Shown here piece by piece: positions 52,120-63,079 of a stretch of DNA of 64,000 nt. Every line of letters starts with the position of its first letter. The stretch's first letter is position 1. The translations under genes were made by a program, and so were the position numbers. A model generated the notes under the pieces. That model made no database searches and was not told where the DNA came from. It was given only the letters and a program-made list of their open reading frames with translations. The stretch comes from Pseudidiomarina mangrovi (lineage in GTDB: Bacteria > Pseudomonadota > Gammaproteobacteria > Enterobacterales > Alteromonadaceae). Location of the stretch: positions 142,491 through 206,490 of the forward strand of contig NZ_RJLC01000014.1 in the NCBI RefSeq assembly GCF_003999375.1, given 5' to 3'.

Positions 52120-54183
52120 ATGAAACCATCGTCGCCGTTATTGATTTTACTGTTTACCCTGCTGTTGCCGCTCTATTCGGCTACGGTAGCGGTAACCCCT
52201 GCTATCGCGCAACAAGTGGCGGTTGTCGATACCGCCATAGAGCAACAGTTAGATCAATTGCTGCGCGCCGATCTCAGTAACGACCAGCGGCGTCAAGCCT
52301 TTCATACGATAGCCAACGACATGGCGGAAAGTGCGCCTATTGCGACTCGGGTTCGGGTGCTTGCTTATTTGGCGATGGAATATGCCTATATTGAGCAATT
52401 TGATGAAGCCTACCGTCGCCTTGCCGAAGTGCGTCAATTAGCCGAGCAATACGGTACGATTGATAGTCTGACCGAAGTACGCGCCACCTATATCGAGATC
52501 AAATTAGCCGAGGGTAAGTTCACCGAAGCGCTCAGCTTAGTTGGAGAAACTGAGCTCGGCTTGGCACAAACCCAGTCGCCTCGCATTCGCTACTACAGCC
52601 ACACCTTGATTGCCTCGGTTTACAGTAACCGTAACCAGCTTGAAAAAGCGCTTTCACATTTAGTGTCCGCCAGCGAAGCAATCATGGAGACCAACGATAG
52701 CCGCACCACCATCCGCCGCTTACATGTGATGCTGCAAATTGCCCAAATACAATCCCAACTGCACAACAATGAGGCTGCTTTAGCGCGGGTTAATGAAGTA
52801 CTGGAGCTTGCCGCCAGTGCCGGTCTGACCGACATGTTTTATCACGATGCCATGCTGCAGAAAGCGCTGATTGAAACCAATGCAGGTGATTATGAGCAAG
52901 CATTGCGAACCTATAGCGCGCTGAAAGCGAGTCTAACCGAACAAACTACCACGAATAGCCACTGGTATCTCAGTACCGTACTAAACAACATGGGCGACTT
53001 AGATATTCGTACCGGTCGTTATGACGAAGGCCGCGAGGTGTTAGCAGAGGCGCGTGAACTTGCGCTTGCTAATGGTGATGACGATAGCGTCAAACTGACC
53101 GAATTTAACATTGCCTTTATTGACGTGCATCAAGGCCTGCATCAACAAGGTCTGGAACAAATGAGCGCTCTCGTTGAGCATTTTCAACAGCGTTGGCCCG
53201 AAACCGACTTTGAACAACTGCTCGGTGAATATGCTGAAGCACTTGGTATCGCCGGCGACTATCAACGTCAAGCGCAGGTGCTTCTGCAGCAACGAGATAT
53301 CCGCGATAGACTGTTTGACCGTGAGCTACAGCGCAATTTGACCGAGCTTCAAACAGTATACGATAGTAAAGATAAAGAGCAGCAAATCAAGCTACTGCAA
53401 CAACAGAATAGCCTGAAAGAACAGCTGCTCACCAACGAAGAACAACGACAAACCATTTTAACCCTGCTCATTGCGCTGTCGGTATTTGCCGTTATCATTG
53501 TATTTTTTCTGTACCGCGCCGCACGACGGGCAAACCGACAGTTAAAGCATGCCAATGCCAAGTTGGCCGATCAATCATTGCGTGACCCGCTCACTGGTTT
53601 GCTCAACCGCCGCGCCTTGCAACAACAGCTGGCGAAACCTCGCAGCAGTGGCAGTGGTTGTGATGCCATGATTCTCTTAGATGTTGACCAATTTAAACGC
53701 ATCAACGACCACCATGGCCATCAAGCCGGTGACCAAGTTCTGGTTGAATTAGCTAAACGCTTACGCAAGGTGTCACGCGACCGCGATCAGATTATTCGCT
53801 GGGGTGGCGAAGAGTTTTTAATCTATGTGGTGAATACCAGTAACGAAGCACTGCCGAATCTGGTCGAACGGGTGCTGTTCGAGATCGGTCGAACGCCTAT
53901 CGCGCTGGCTGATTCGGAACTACAGGTCACCGCTACAGCGGGCTTTATTAGCTTTCCGTTTGCCAACCCAGATAGCCAGCCAATCGGCTGGGAAGAAACC
54001 CTACAGCTCGCCGATATGGCGCTGTATGCCGGTAAAGTTCATGGCCGTAACCAAGGCTGGGGTATCATGCGCTTGAATGTCCCTTTTAGCCAGGCGCGCC
54101 AGCGCTTGGAGACCGACCTACCGGGGGCTATCGATGATCACTTGGTTGACGTAGTCACCGTGATGGGTCCACAGTTGTCTTAG
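52120..54183 (+). CDS. TPR-sensor diguanylate cyclase
   Basis: A 687-residue protein with a signal peptide (to about TPAIA), a periplasmic tetratricopeptide-like region (about 40-400), a coiled coil (QIKLLQQQNSLKEQLLTNEEQR), a membrane helix (about 450-470) and a C-terminal GGDEF domain with DPLTGLLNRRAL, LLDVDQFKRINDHHGHQAGD, GGEEF and inhibitory RDRD five residues before it. It should be catalytically active. No strong ribosome site is seen before ATG 52120. Confidence 0.88.
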   Translation: MKPSSPLLILLFTLLLPLYSATVAVTPAIAQQVAVVDTAIEQQLDQLLRADLSNDQRRQAFHTIANDMAESAPIATRVRVLAYLAMEYAYIEQFDEAYRRLAEVRQLAEQYGTIDSLTEVRATYIEIKLAEGKFTEALSLVGETELGLAQTQSPRIRYYSHTLIASVYSNRNQLEKALSHLVSASEAIMETNDSRTTIRRLHVMLQIAQIQSQLHNNEAALARVNEVLELAASAGLTDMFYHDAMLQKALIETNAGDYEQALRTYSALKASLTEQTTTNSHWYLSTVLNNMGDLDIRTGRYDEGREVLAEARELALANGDDDSVKLTEFNIAFIDVHQGLHQQGLEQMSALVEHFQQRWPETDFEQLLGEYAEALGIAGDYQRQAQVLLQQRDIRDRLFDRELQRNLTELQTVYDSKDKEQQIKLLQQQNSLKEQLLTNEEQRQTILTLLIALSVFAVIIVFFLYRAARRANRQLKHANAKLADQSLRDPLTGLLNRRALQQQLAKPRSSGSGCDAMILLDVDQFKRINDHHGHQAGDQVLVELAKRLRKVSRDRDQIIRWGGEEFLIYVVNTSNEALPNLVERVLFEIGRTPIALADSELQVTATAGFISFPFANPDSQPIGWEETLQLADMALYAGKVHGRNQGWGIMRLNVPFSQARQRLETDLPGAIDDHLVDVVTVMGPQLS

Positions 54184-54219
54184 CTCTCGAAAAAAGTCGC
54201 GGTAAAAGTCACCGATAAA

Positions 54220-54243
54220 AAAGCCCCGCAAGTGCGGGGCTTT
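54220..54243. terminator. Bidirectional terminator between the GGDEF and S9A genes
   Basis: AAAGCCCCGC and complement with loop AAGT. A-run and T-run on the two sides allow use from both convergent genes. Confidence 0.85.
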
Positions 54244-54261
54244 GCTGTTCTGACGAGTTAT

Positions 54262-56388
54262 TTACTCAGTGATACCCATGTTAAACAAGGTGAAGCCATA
54301 AATGTCAGCCCATTGTTCAATGGTTTTTGAGATGGGTGTGCCGGCGCCATGACCCGCGTTAGTTTCAATGCGAATCAGCTGCGGCCATGGGCCATTGTTC
54401 TTGGCCTGTAACTCGGCGGCAAACTTGAATGAATGCGCCGGTACTACGCGGTCATCATGGTCACCGGTGGTGATCATAGTGGCCGGATAGCTGACGCCAT
54501 CTTTAACGTTATGCACTGGCGAGTAGCCCTTCAAGTAGGCAAACATCTCGGCGCTGTCATTGGCGGTACCGTAGTCATAGGCCCAACCCGCACCTGCGGT
54601 AAAGGTGTGATAACGCAGCATATCGAGTACCCCTACCGCGGGTAGTGCTACGCGCATTAAGTCTGGGCGTTGCGTCATCACCGCACCAACCAATAAACCT
54701 CCGTTAGAGCCGCCACGCAGCGCTAACCGCTCACTGGAGGTATAGTTTTCAGCAATCAAGTATTCCGCTGCAGCAATAAAGTCATCAAACACATTTTGCT
54801 TTTGCTGCTGCGTACCGGCTCTATGCCAAGCTTTACCGTACTCACCACCACCACGAATATTCGGCACCGCGTACACACCGCCAAGCTCCAACCATACCGC
54901 GTTGGCGACACTGAACGACGGCGTTAAGCTGATATTGAAGCCACCGTAACCATACAACATGGTTGGGTTGCTACCATCGAGCTTAAGGCCTTTTTTGTGA
55001 GTAATGATCATCGGTACCTTGGTACCATCTTTCGAGCTGTAGAATACTTGCTTCGACTCATAAGCGCTGCTATCAAACTGTGCTTTAGAGGCCTCATAAA
55101 CCGTCGATTCACCGCTTGCTGGTGCGAAGCTGTAGATAGTGGTTGGTGTGCTGTAATTAGCAAAGCTGTAATACAATTGCTCGGCATCTTTCTTACCGCT
55201 AAAACCACCCACACTACCTACCCCCGGTAGCTCAATATCGCGGACAAATTTGCCGTCATAGTCGTACTGTTGCACCATGGCAATAGCATCGACCATGTAT
55301 TCAGCAAAAATGAAGCCACCACCAGTGCTGGGACTTAAAACCTGCTCTTGTTCAGCAATCAGGTCAACCCAGTTATCTGCACCTGGGCTCGCTGCATCAA
55401 CGGTCACCACGCGCTTATTCGGCGCATTTAAGTTGGTGACCAAGTACAGTGTGCTACCACGGTTATCAAGCAACGAGGTATCTGAGTCAGTGTGATCTAA
55501 CACTGTGACCAATGGCGCATCTGGCTGACTTAAATCACGTAAAAATAGCTTGTTGCCTGATGTTGAGACCGCTGCATAAATCAGTAAATAGCGGTCATCA
55601 TCGGTCACTTGCGCAGAAATATAACGATGCTTCTCAGCCTCGGTGCCACCAAATACCACCGGATCATCGGCTTGCGCCGTGCCAAGCTTATGGTAGTACA
55701 ACTTATGCTGATCGGTCATAGCTGATAGTTCGCTACCATCTGGCTTATCATAGCTGGAGTAGTAGAAACCATCATTGCCGTACCACGAAATACCACTGAA
55801 CTTAATGTCCACCAAGGTCGGTTCAAGCTGCTCTTTGGTGGCTACGTCAATGACAATGATTTTACGCCAATCACTACCACCTTCTGAAATTGCATAAGCA
55901 GCAATCGAGCCGTCACGCGAGAAGCTGATATCGGCCAGCGAGGTGGTGCCATCGGCACTGAAGGTATTCGGGTCAAGGAATACCTCGGTGTTGCCTTCCG
56001 CATCAGTGCGATATAACACCGACTGATTCTGCAGACCATTGTTGCGGTAAAAATAGGTGTAATCACCTTCTTTGAACGGTGCACTTGAGCGCTCATAGTT
56101 CCATAATTCGGTGAGCCGTTGTTTGATGCTCTCACGCATTGGAATTTGCGCCAGATAATCAAAGGTCACAGCATTCTGAGCTTTCACCCAAGCTTCTGTT
56201 TCGGCGCTACGATCATCTTCCAGCCAACGGTATGGGTCAGCAACTGTAGTACCGAAGTATTCATCCATGACGTTACCGCGCACGGTAGTTGGATAAGTTA
56301 TTTGTGCTGCCATTTTTTCTTCTACTTCCGGTTCAGGTGCACAGCCGGCGATAACAGCCAAGCCAAGCAGCCAAGCAAATTGTTTCAT
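54262..56388 (-). CDS. Lipoprotein prolyl oligopeptidase (S9A)
   Basis: A 708-residue S9A peptidase that cuts after proline. Lipobox GLAVIAGC near residue 17, beta-propeller about 80-420, catalytic domain with Ser in [11 protein letters not shown], Asp in GDHDDRVV and His in NAGHGAG. The start at ATG 56388 has GGAGA upstream. It follows the GST gene by 22 nt. Like the oligopeptidase B at 49873 it is predicted to be exported. Confidence 0.93.
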   Translation of the reverse strand: MKQFAWLLGLAVIAGCAPEPEVEEKMAAQITYPTTVRGNVMDEYFGTTVADPYRWLEDDRSAETEAWVKAQNAVTFDYLAQIPMRESIKQRLTELWNYERSSAPFKEGDYTYFYRNNGLQNQSVLYRTDAEGNTEVFLDPNTFSADGTTSLADISFSRDGSIAAYAISEGGSDWRKIIVIDVATKEQLEPTLVDIKFSGISWYGNDGFYYSSYDKPDGSELSAMTDQHKLYYHKLGTAQADDPVVFGGTEAEKHRYISAQVTDDDRYLLIYAAVSTSGNKLFLRDLSQPDAPLVTVLDHTDSDTSLLDNRGSTLYLVTNLNAPNKRVVTVDAASPGADNWVDLIAEQEQVLSPSTGGGFIFAEYMVDAIAMVQQYDYDGKFVRDIELPGVGSVGGFSGKKDAEQLYYSFANYSTPTTIYSFAPASGESTVYEASKAQFDSSAYESKQVFYSSKDGTKVPMIITHKKGLKLDGSNPTMLYGYGGFNISLTPSFSVANAVWLELGGVYAVPNIRGGGEYGKAWHRAGTQQQKQNVFDDFIAAAEYLIAENYTSSERLALRGGSNGGLLVGAVMTQRPDLMRVALPAVGVLDMLRYHTFTAGAGWAYDYGTANDSAEMFAYLKGYSPVHNVKDGVSYPATMITTGDHDDRVVPAHSFKFAAELQAKNNGPWPQLIRIETNAGHGAGTPISKTIEQWADIYGFTLFNMGITE

Positions 56389-56410
56389 TGCATAGTCTCC
56401 AGTTGAACGA

Positions 56411-56971
56411 TTAACCAAGCGCAGGATGCGTATTGGCAAACCAAGATTGATTATTTAGACCCGCTAAAAATTGCATTAAATTTGGCCATGGCGTCAAGTC
56501 CAGACGTTGACGGAATAGTGCCCAGCTGAGCCAGCAACCTAAGCGAATTTGGCCATCGGTATAGCCGCCTTCGATGGTCCAATTGCGTTGGTCAAGCTCA
56601 GTCAAAATTGCTTCAACGCGAGCACGTTGTCGCGCCAAATAGGGTACTTGCTCGGCAGTGAAACCATCACGCTCCAACAGGAACAAGTTGATTTCAGTAT
56701 CTAAACCGGTGCTCGCCATGCAGTACAGATCGTAATCGGCGGCATCAGGGCAAAACGGTTGTGCCGCCAAGCCACGCAGGTAGCGTATAATGGATGATGA
56801 GTCGGTCAAACGCACATCGCCATTTTCAAAGTACGGCACTCGCTTGGTAGGCGTCTGCACGGCGCTGGTGGCATAATCCGCTGGAACAAAATCGAACGCT
56901 TGTTGATTCTGTATCAGCACAATGCGGCAGTGACGCACAAAAGGTGAGGTAAAACTACCAAATAACTTCAT
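56411..56971 (-). CDS. Glutathione S-transferase family protein
   Basis: A 186-residue GST. The N-terminal domain has [16 protein letters not shown] with catalytic-region Ser/Cys, [23 protein letters not shown] with the cis-Pro and the glutathione-binding Asp-Ser. The C-terminal helical domain is short. It heads a two-gene unit with the S9A peptidase. Confidence 0.88.
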   Translation of the reverse strand: MKLFGSFTSPFVRHCRIVLIQNQQAFDFVPADYATSAVQTPTKRVPYFENGDVRLTDSSSIIRYLRGLAAQPFCPDAADYDLYCMASTGLDTEINLFLLERDGFTAEQVPYLARQRARVEAILTELDQRNWTIEGGYTDGQIRLGCWLSWALFRQRLDLTPWPNLMQFLAGLNNQSWFANTHPALG

Positions 56972-57025
56972 ACTGGCCCTCTAAAGACGTTAAGCTATGG
57001 TATCAATCTGCTTGAGATTATCACA

Positions 57026-57637
57026 ATGAAACGCGCCATTCAGTATTTGCTTCGCGGCCTCACGATATTATTACCCTTAGTCATCACCATTGCCTTGACG
57101 GCATGGTTATTGACCACCATTGAAACCTGGCTGAGCCCAGTGTGGATTGCTATCCTCGGTGAGAATTTTTATTTTCACGGCTTAGCCTTTATCAGCTTTC
57201 TGTTGGTGGCTGTGTTGGTTGGTTTTAGTGCGCGCTGGGCCTTAGTTAATACCATTTGGAGCTTGCCCGGCAAGATCATGGGGCGCATGCCGGTATTGCG
57301 CACCTTGTATAGCACCGTGACAGATGTTTTCGACTTGATGTCAGGGACCAATTTTACCGATGAATCGGTGGTGCTAGTGACCATGCCCGGCAGTGAAATT
57401 CGGCTGATTGGTATCGTCACCAAAAAAAGTGGTGACGCTGACGACCAGTTATCGAAACTACTGGATGATGACCATATCGCGGTATTGCTACCTATGAGCT
57501 ACAACGTCGGTGGCTATATGGTGATCGTGCCACGCAGTGCAGTTGAACCGCTCGATATGAGTCCGTCAGAAGCGATGCAATTGACCATCAGCGGTGGCTT
57601 GGGTAAGAATCGCATGAGTACCAGCAAAAAGGATTAA
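57026..57637 (+). CDS. DUF502 membrane protein
   Basis: A 203-residue protein with two N-terminal membrane helices (about 10-32 and 50-75) and a soluble C-terminal part. The sequence RALNTIWSLPGKIM-like region, MPVLRTLYSTVTDV and VVIVPRSAV-type end are characteristic of DUF502 (COG2928). Function is unknown. Three nt separate it from the esterase gene. Confidence 0.9.
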   Translation: MKRAIQYLLRGLTILLPLVITIALTAWLLTTIETWLSPVWIAILGENFYFHGLAFISFLLVAVLVGFSARWALVNTIWSLPGKIMGRMPVLRTLYSTVTDVFDLMSGTNFTDESVVLVTMPGSEIRLIGIVTKKSGDADDQLSKLLDDDHIAVLLPMSYNVGGYMVIVPRSAVEPLDMSPSEAMQLTISGGLGKNRMSTSKKD

Positions 57638-57640
57638 GCC

Positions 57641-58306
57641 GTGACCGATACCCTCTTACCTTGTGTTGAAATTGAACCGCCACAGCCCGCCAATCGCGCA
57701 GTAATTTGGCTGCATGGCCTCGGCGCCGACGGTAATGACTTTGCGCCGATTGTGCCGCACCTAAAAGTCGCCGCCAACGTGCACATTCGTTATGTGTTCC
57801 CACACGCACCGAAGCTGGCAGTAACCATTAATGGCGGCATGGTGATGCCCGCTTGGTACGATATCCTCAGCATGCATATTGAACGTGAGGTGGATACCGC
57901 CCAGTTGCGGCAGTCAGCACAGGCCGTCAACGCGCTGATTGCCCGCGAGGTGGCGCGTGGTATCAAACCTGAACACATTGTCTTGGCTGGCTTCTCACAA
58001 GGTGGCGCGGTGGTCTATGAAGCGGCGTTATCGCACCCGCAACGACTAGGTGGGCTGTTAGTGATGTCGAGCTATCTAGCGACGGCGGCTTCGGTGGTTT
58101 GTCATGCCGCTAATCAGCAGCTACCGATACTGATCCAGCATGGTAGCCATGACCCAGTGGTTGCCGAACAACTGGGTCAGCAAGCACAGCAATGGTTGCT
58201 AGCGCGGAATTATACGGTGAGTTACCAGCGTTACCCCATGCAACATCAAGTGTGCGCAGAGCAAATTGCAGCCATAGCCAAATGGCTTAATGAGGTGCTG
58301 GCTTAA
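57641..58306 (+). CDS. Carboxylesterase / phospholipase family alpha/beta hydrolase
   Basis: A 221-residue serine esterase of the COG0400 group. It shows HGLGADGNDFAPI oxyanion region, nucleophile GFSQGG, Asp in GSHDPVV and His in MQHQVCAEQ. The start is GTG 57641, right after the DUF502 stop. It hydrolyses short acyl esters or acyl-protein thioesters. Confidence 0.92.
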   Translation: MTDTLLPCVEIEPPQPANRAVIWLHGLGADGNDFAPIVPHLKVAANVHIRYVFPHAPKLAVTINGGMVMPAWYDILSMHIEREVDTAQLRQSAQAVNALIAREVARGIKPEHIVLAGFSQGGAVVYEAALSHPQRLGGLLVMSSYLATAASVVCHAANQQLPILIQHGSHDPVVAEQLGQQAQQWLLARNYTVSYQRYPMQHQVCAEQIAAIAKWLNEVLA

Positions 58307-58308
58307 CC

Positions 58309-59394
58309 CTAAGCCAGCGTTTGCAGGCGCTCGGCCCAGGTTTCTACCCAGCCCACCGCGCTCTCTAAATCATCAATCTGCACGTTCACATGACCAACCT
58401 TACGGCCTGGCTGCGGGCTTTTGTTGTACCAATGACAACTGGTTTGTGGGTGATGCCACAATCCAGCTGGAATACCGTCTACACCGATAACATTAAGCAT
58501 CAGCGTAGGCTGCACGCGCAGTTGCGGCAGCGGCATGCCGGTTAGAGCACGGATATGCAAATCAAACTGGCTGCACGAGGCACCATTCATGGTCCAATGA
58601 CCTGAATTATGCACCCGCGGAGCAATTTCATTGATCAGTAACTGCGCCTGATCGCCAGCACCGACCACAAAAAACTCTATCGCCAGCACGCCAACATAAT
58701 GCAGTGCATCGGTAAGTGCCTGGAAGCAGCGCTCTGCCTCGTGTTGTAAAGCCGCTGGTATAGCTGTGGCTCCGGCTACGCTATAGCTCAGAATACCCTG
58801 CCTATGGACATTGGTGATCAACGGATAACACACCATGCTGCCGTCTTTACCGCGTGCGCCCACCAGCGATACTTCATGGTCAAACGCAATCAGCTGTTCG
58901 GCAATACCGGCCTGTTGCCCAGCTTCTGCAGCCAGTGCAACAGCATCATCGCCGCTGCGGAAGCGCCATTGACCTTTACCATCATAACCACCACGCGCCG
59001 CTTTCAGCACCAAATCATGCGGGCTGCGCTGTAGCAATTGCTCGAGCTCGGCGACAGATTGATAACTTTGCCATGGTGAGGTTGGTACGCGGCAATCATC
59101 AAATAACTTTTTCTCCGCACGCCGGTCAGTCAAGCGCTGAATTCGCGCTGGGTCCATCAAGAATTTGTGTTGCGCCAAGGTCATCACCTCAGCAGGAATG
59201 TCTTCATGTTCCCAGCTCACCACATCAGCCCAATCAATCGCTTCGGCGAGCGTCATAGCTAATGGTAGTTGCGCCGACAACGGCTTTACTTGCTGGCTAC
59301 GGGTGCTGTACAGCAAGCATTCGTGGCCGTGTTGTATGGCGCTGGCGCCCAACATCTGTCCAAGTTGCCCATCGCCGCTGAACAAAATCTTCAT
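58309..59394 (-). CDS. purK: N5-carboxyaminoimidazole ribonucleotide synthase PurK
   Basis: A 361-residue ATP-grasp enzyme of purine synthesis, carboxylating AIR with bicarbonate and ATP. It shows the opening [22 protein letters not shown] and the metal/ATP segment [14 protein letters not shown]. It overlaps purE by 4 nt (purE first). It is convergent with the esterase gene with a 2-nt gap. Confidence 0.96.
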   Translation of the reverse strand: MKILFSGDGQLGQMLGASAIQHGHECLLYSTRSQQVKPLSAQLPLAMTLAEAIDWADVVSWEHEDIPAEVMTLAQHKFLMDPARIQRLTDRRAEKKLFDDCRVPTSPWQSYQSVAELEQLLQRSPHDLVLKAARGGYDGKGQWRFRSGDDAVALAAEAGQQAGIAEQLIAFDHEVSLVGARGKDGSMVCYPLITNVHRQGILSYSVAGATAIPAALQHEAERCFQALTDALHYVGVLAIEFFVVGAGDQAQLLINEIAPRVHNSGHWTMNGASCSQFDLHIRALTGMPLPQLRVQPTLMLNVIGVDGIPAGLWHHPQTSCHWYNKSPQPGRKVGHVNVQIDDLESAVGWVETWAERLQTLA

Positions 59395-59882
59395 TGCGGC
59401 AGTTCCAAGCTTGGTCCGTTCATGACGTGCTCACGCTGAGCAGCGCGAAACGCTTGTACGCGCTGACGCACAGCAGCATCAGTCACGCCAATGATTTGCG
59501 CTGCTAACAGGCCGGCGTTAGCCGCGCCAGCTTCGCCAATAGCTAGGGTGCCTACGGCAACGCCTTTTGGCATCTGGACAATCGACAGTAAGCTATCGAG
59601 GCCCTTCAATTGCTTGCTCGATACCGGTACACCAAGCACTGGTATGGCAGTAAATGCCGCCAGCATACCGGGTAAATGAGCGGCACCTCCGGCGCCAGCT
59701 ATCACCACCGGCACAGCGTCACGCTCAGCCTGTTGCATGGCACTTTGCAGTAAATCGGGAGTTCGGTGCGCGGAGACCACACGCGCCTGCCACGGCACGC
59801 CTAAGTCGTTTAACATTGTGGCCGCATGTTGCATCACCGGCCAGTCAGATTGTGAGCCCATTAAAATGAGAACTGGGGTCAT
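59391..59882 (-). CDS. purE: N5-CAIR mutase PurE
   Basis: A 163-residue class I PurE. It shows [19 protein letters not shown] and [13 protein letters not shown], the substrate-binding loops. It converts N5-CAIR to CAIR, using the product of PurK. Confidence 0.97.
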   Translation of the reverse strand: MTPVLILMGSQSDWPVMQHAATMLNDLGVPWQARVVSAHRTPDLLQSAMQQAERDAVPVVIAGAGGAAHLPGMLAAFTAIPVLGVPVSSKQLKGLDSLLSIVQMPKGVAVGTLAIGEAGAANAGLLAAQIIGVTDAAVRQRVQAFRAAQREHVMNGPSLELPQ

Positions 59883-59942
59883 GCGCTGCTGCTCCTTTGA
59901 GAAAGGTGCGAATTGTAGCCAGAGCGGGGTTATGGTGCAAAT

Positions 59943-60956
59943 TTATTGCGCAACTTTCAGCCGATTGCGGCCTTGACTCTTCGCTCGGTCCATGGCGGTA
60001 TCCACTGCTTCAATCAGGTCTTGCCAGTTTTTGCCGGTTTTATGTTGGGCAATACCAGCACTCGCCGTAACCGTGGTCATCATGGTTTTGACCATGAATG
60101 GTTCATGACGAATACGGTTGAGCACATCGCTGCCAATTTCTACCGCTAACTTTAATGGCGTATCCGGCATGATGATACTGAATTGCGCGCCATTGCTGCG
60201 CACAATAATATCGGTAGCTCGAACCACGCGCTTAATGCGGGCAGCGGTTTCTTGCAATACTCGGTCACCGAACATGTAGCCATACTTGTCGTTGACCAGT
60301 TTGAAACCATCTAAATCGAGTTGAATCACGCTTAATGGCCGCTCTAAGCGTTCATTCTTGGTGATTTGCTGGCGTAATATTTGCTCAAGGTAATCGCGAT
60401 GATAACAGCCAGTGAGAGTATCAGTGGCATTGGCTTGAATGAGATTACGCTGCATACCCGCCATCATCACTAAAAACACCGTACCAACACCAATCAATAC
60501 CAGCATCGAGATAGCAATTTGCCAAGCATATTCAAACGGTAGAAACTGGTACATCACCGCCGCAAAAGCGGCGTAAATCAGCATGATCACCAGCACAAAT
60601 ATCGCTTTGTCGAACATGAAAAATACCATGGCCAAGATCGGGTACATCCAATAAACCCCGGCTATACCGCTTGATTTCATGGCCAAACTTGCCAGCACGC
60701 CCAGCGATACAATACAAATAAAGTTGATCCACTGTGGCGCTAACCGCTGCCGGTAGAGTATGCCAATCGCAAAGAATCCCAGTGCCACCAACAATACCGC
60801 CGAACTATGCAACCACTTGTGCTCAAAGCCCTTTAATACGGTGATCAGCAATAACACCAAGGCGACACCGAAATAAATCATGCGCATGGCAAGCAAGCGA
60901 AAGTGTTGCCAGAGATTCACATGAGTTGATAGAGGGGCGGTTCCGATCGAGTCCAT
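59943..60956 (-). CDS. Membrane GGDEF protein with degenerate active site, intact I-site
   Basis: About 337 residues with five to six N-terminal membrane helices and a C-terminal GGDEF domain. The domain keeps DTLTGCYHRDYL, DLDGFKLVNDKYGYMFGD and the inhibitory RATD, but the signature reads NGAQF in place of GGDEF, so cyclase activity is doubtful. It may be a c-di-GMP receptor. ATG 60956 is used because it is the first ATG; no clear ribosome site is seen. TTG 60977 is possible. Confidence 0.85.
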   Translation of the reverse strand: MDSIGTAPLSTHVNLWQHFRLLAMRMIYFGVALVLLLITVLKGFEHKWLHSSAVLLVALGFFAIGILYRQRLAPQWINFICIVSLGVLASLAMKSSGIAGVYWMYPILAMVFFMFDKAIFVLVIMLIYAAFAAVMYQFLPFEYAWQIAISMLVLIGVGTVFLVMMAGMQRNLIQANATDTLTGCYHRDYLEQILRQQITKNERLERPLSVIQLDLDGFKLVNDKYGYMFGDRVLQETAARIKRVVRATDIIVRSNGAQFSIIMPDTPLKLAVEIGSDVLNRIRHEPFMVKTMMTTVTASAGIAQHKTGKNWQDLIEAVDTAMDRAKSQGRNRLKVAQ

Positions 60957-61093
60957 GGGCGCTATCCAAGTAAACAATTACTTCACACTGTACCCTGAAA
61001 GTTCGCGTCTGACCAGATACCAACTGGCCTTTACCTCAAGGATATTTTTACGGCACACTGGCGTTAACCCGTTCGCTGCATAGAGACCAAGAC

Positions 61094-61645
61094 ATGCTCA
61101 TACAAGCCAACTTAAGTGCGCTAGTCATTATAGATGTGCAGGGCAATCTTGCCCAGGTGATTGACCAGGGCGCTGCGGCGGTAGCACGCATCAAGTGGCT
61201 CGCCGAGATTGCCTCTGAGTTGCAGGTACCTCGACTGATCACCGAGCAATATCCACGCGGACTCGGGCCCACTGTCGGCGAGCTGAGCGCTATCGCAGAG
61301 CGCGCTACGGTGCTACAAAAAAGCCACTTCAGTGCCATGCAAGAAAGCGACTTTGTCACCACCCTTACGCAGTTGGGCAAGCCACAGATCGTCATCTGTG
61401 GTATGGAAACCCATGTTTGTGTGCTGCAAACCGCCGTTGAACTCCAGGCCGCTGGCTATCAGGTGTTTATTGTTGAAGATGGTTGCGGTTCACGCCGTGC
61501 CAGCGATAAGCAAGCGGCATTGCGACGGCTAGCCGCGCTCGGTATTCAGCGCGTCACCAGTGAGATGGTGGCGTTTGAATGGCTCCATGATTCGGCCACG
61601 CCGCAGTTTAAGCAAATCAGTAAGAATTGGCTGCGCGCCCTGTAG
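61094..61645 (+). CDS. Isochorismatase-fold hydrolase
   Basis: A 183-residue cysteine hydrolase. The triad is Asp in IIDVQG, Lys in LQKSHFSA and Cys in GMETHVCVLQT. It belongs to the YcaC/MAR1-like group, with unknown substrate. It is transcribed divergently from the degenerate GGDEF gene. Confidence 0.9.
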   Translation: MLIQANLSALVIIDVQGNLAQVIDQGAAAVARIKWLAEIASELQVPRLITEQYPRGLGPTVGELSAIAERATVLQKSHFSAMQESDFVTTLTQLGKPQIVICGMETHVCVLQTAVELQAAGYQVFIVEDGCGSRRASDKQAALRRLAALGIQRVTSEMVAFEWLHDSATPQFKQISKNWLRAL

Positions 61646-61684
61646 TTGACCGCTAACCCTGTGTGTTGCCTCAGAAAAGTTTAT

Positions 61685-61712
61685 TTGACAGGGTCTAGAT
61701 TGAGCGTATACT
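61685..61712 (+). promoter_or_regulatory. Sigma-70-type promoter of the cold-shock gene
   Basis: TTGACA, a 16-bp spacer and TATACT. A start near 61719 would give a leader of about 135 nt, as is common for CspA-type mRNAs that refold in the cold. Confidence 0.6.
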
Positions 61713-61855
61713 GACCACCGCTAGAAAAATTCGGCTGTCTGATTGTGGCCTGTTACGAAGTCTATTGCTGTACCTCGTTTTGTAAGTCCCAAGGAATACA
61801 CGTATTTTTATTAGCAATACCCTGATTTTTTACATGCACTACGAGGATTTCAAGC

Positions 61856-62062
61856 ATGGCAACTGTAACTGGTAAAGTAAAATTCTTTAACGAAGCTAAA
61901 GGCTTCGGTTTCATCGAGCAAGAGCAAGGCGCTGACGTATTCGTTCACTTCTCTGCTATCCAATCAGACGGTTTCAAAACCTTAGCTGAAGGCCAAAAAG
62001 TTCAGTTCACTATTGAACAAGGTCCAAAAGGCCCACAAGCTTCTAACGTAGTACCTATGTAA
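61856..62062 (+). CDS. CspA-family cold shock protein
   Basis: A 68-residue OB-fold nucleic-acid chaperone with RNP1 (KGFGFI) and RNP2 (DVFVHF) and the opening [14 protein letters not shown]. Long leader upstream, terminator downstream, single gene. The codon usage looks that of a highly expressed gene. It is close to CspC/CspE-type sequences. Confidence 0.96.
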   Translation: MATVTGKVKFFNEAKGFGFIEQEQGADVFVHFSAIQSDGFKTLAEGQKVQFTIEQGPKGPQASNVVPM

Positions 62063-62080
62063 TTTAGGTTTCGCGTTACA

Positions 62081-62108
62081 AAAAAGCCGCTCATTGAGCG
62101 GCTTTTTT
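62081..62108 (+). terminator. Terminator after the cold shock gene
   Basis: AAAAAGCCGCTC, a 3-nt loop, and GAGCGGC followed by TTTTTTT. It can also serve cysE on the other strand. Confidence 0.88.
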
Positions 62109-62124
62109 TATACCTTCGAGGTTC

Positions 62125-62916
62125 TTACTGTTGCTGAGACCGTTCAGCTGCAGCTTGCTTCTCAGCACTAATAATATCTTCGTCTTCAATGGTGACCTGC
62201 GGAATTTCATCGCAGACATTACCACCCAAGTGATTCACCGCTTTACACAAATCGGCTACTTTCTGATCCAGCACATGCACGTGATCCAACATACGGCCAA
62301 TAGCGGTTGCTACCGGGTCAGGATTGTCCGCAGCTATTGCATACGCATCAAAACCATACTCTTTGGCCATCGCCGCGCGTCGTGCACTCGCCTCATGGTC
62401 CTGCGGAGAACGCACAATTCGGGCTGGAATACCGGTGACTGTTGTCGCTGCCGGTACCGATTTCACCACCACCGCGTTAGACCCAATGCGCGCATCGTCA
62501 CCCACCTCGATCGGCCCGAGCACCTTGGCGCCAGCACCAATCACCACACCATTGCCCAAGGTCGGGTGACGTTTGCCTTTAGCCCAACTGGTACCACCCA
62601 AGGTCACGCCATGATAAATGGTCACATCATCGCCAATTTCAGCAGTTTCGCCAATCACCACACCCATGCCGTGATCAATGAAGAAGCGCCGCCCAATTTT
62701 TGCCCCAGGATGAATTTCTACCCCAGTAAACCAGCGTGCCAAGGTTGAAATAAAGCGTGCCAACCAGAGTAACCGCCAGCGCCACAACTTATGACTGAGG
62801 CGGTGATACCAAATAGCATGCAGCCCGGGATAAGTGGTCAAAACCTCAAACCAATGACGCGCTGCTGGGTCGCGTGCATAAACACTACGAATATCTTCGC
62901 GAATACGAGAAAACAT
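62125..62916 (-). CDS. cysE: Serine O-acetyltransferase CysE
   Basis: A 263-residue enzyme making O-acetylserine for cysteine synthesis. The left-handed beta-helix hexapeptide repeats ([31 protein letters not shown]) follow an N-terminal helical region. Catalytic His-Asp pair is in FIDHG. The order of the C-terminus (no obvious cysteine-inhibitor end motif was checked) leaves the regulation open. Confidence 0.93.
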   Translation of the reverse strand: MFSRIREDIRSVYARDPAARHWFEVLTTYPGLHAIWYHRLSHKLWRWRLLWLARFISTLARWFTGVEIHPGAKIGRRFFIDHGMGVVIGETAEIGDDVTIYHGVTLGGTSWAKGKRHPTLGNGVVIGAGAKVLGPIEVGDDARIGSNAVVVKSVPAATTVTGIPARIVRSPQDHEASARRAAMAKEYGFDAYAIAADNPDPVATAIGRMLDHVHVLDQKVADLCKAVNHLGGNVCDEIPQVTIEDEDIISAEKQAAAERSQQQ

Positions 62917-63079
62917 GACACCTTCTATGGTCAGACCCTGAAATTAATCACAGTATACCAAGAACCGCTGGTGTGCGTTAATTGAACCTATTTCTGCGTT
63001 GCACGGTGGCTCTGGTGGTTGCACTCAAAGCTAGCACGGGCGTATGGTAGACCAACCTGTTGATAATAAGGATTGTATT

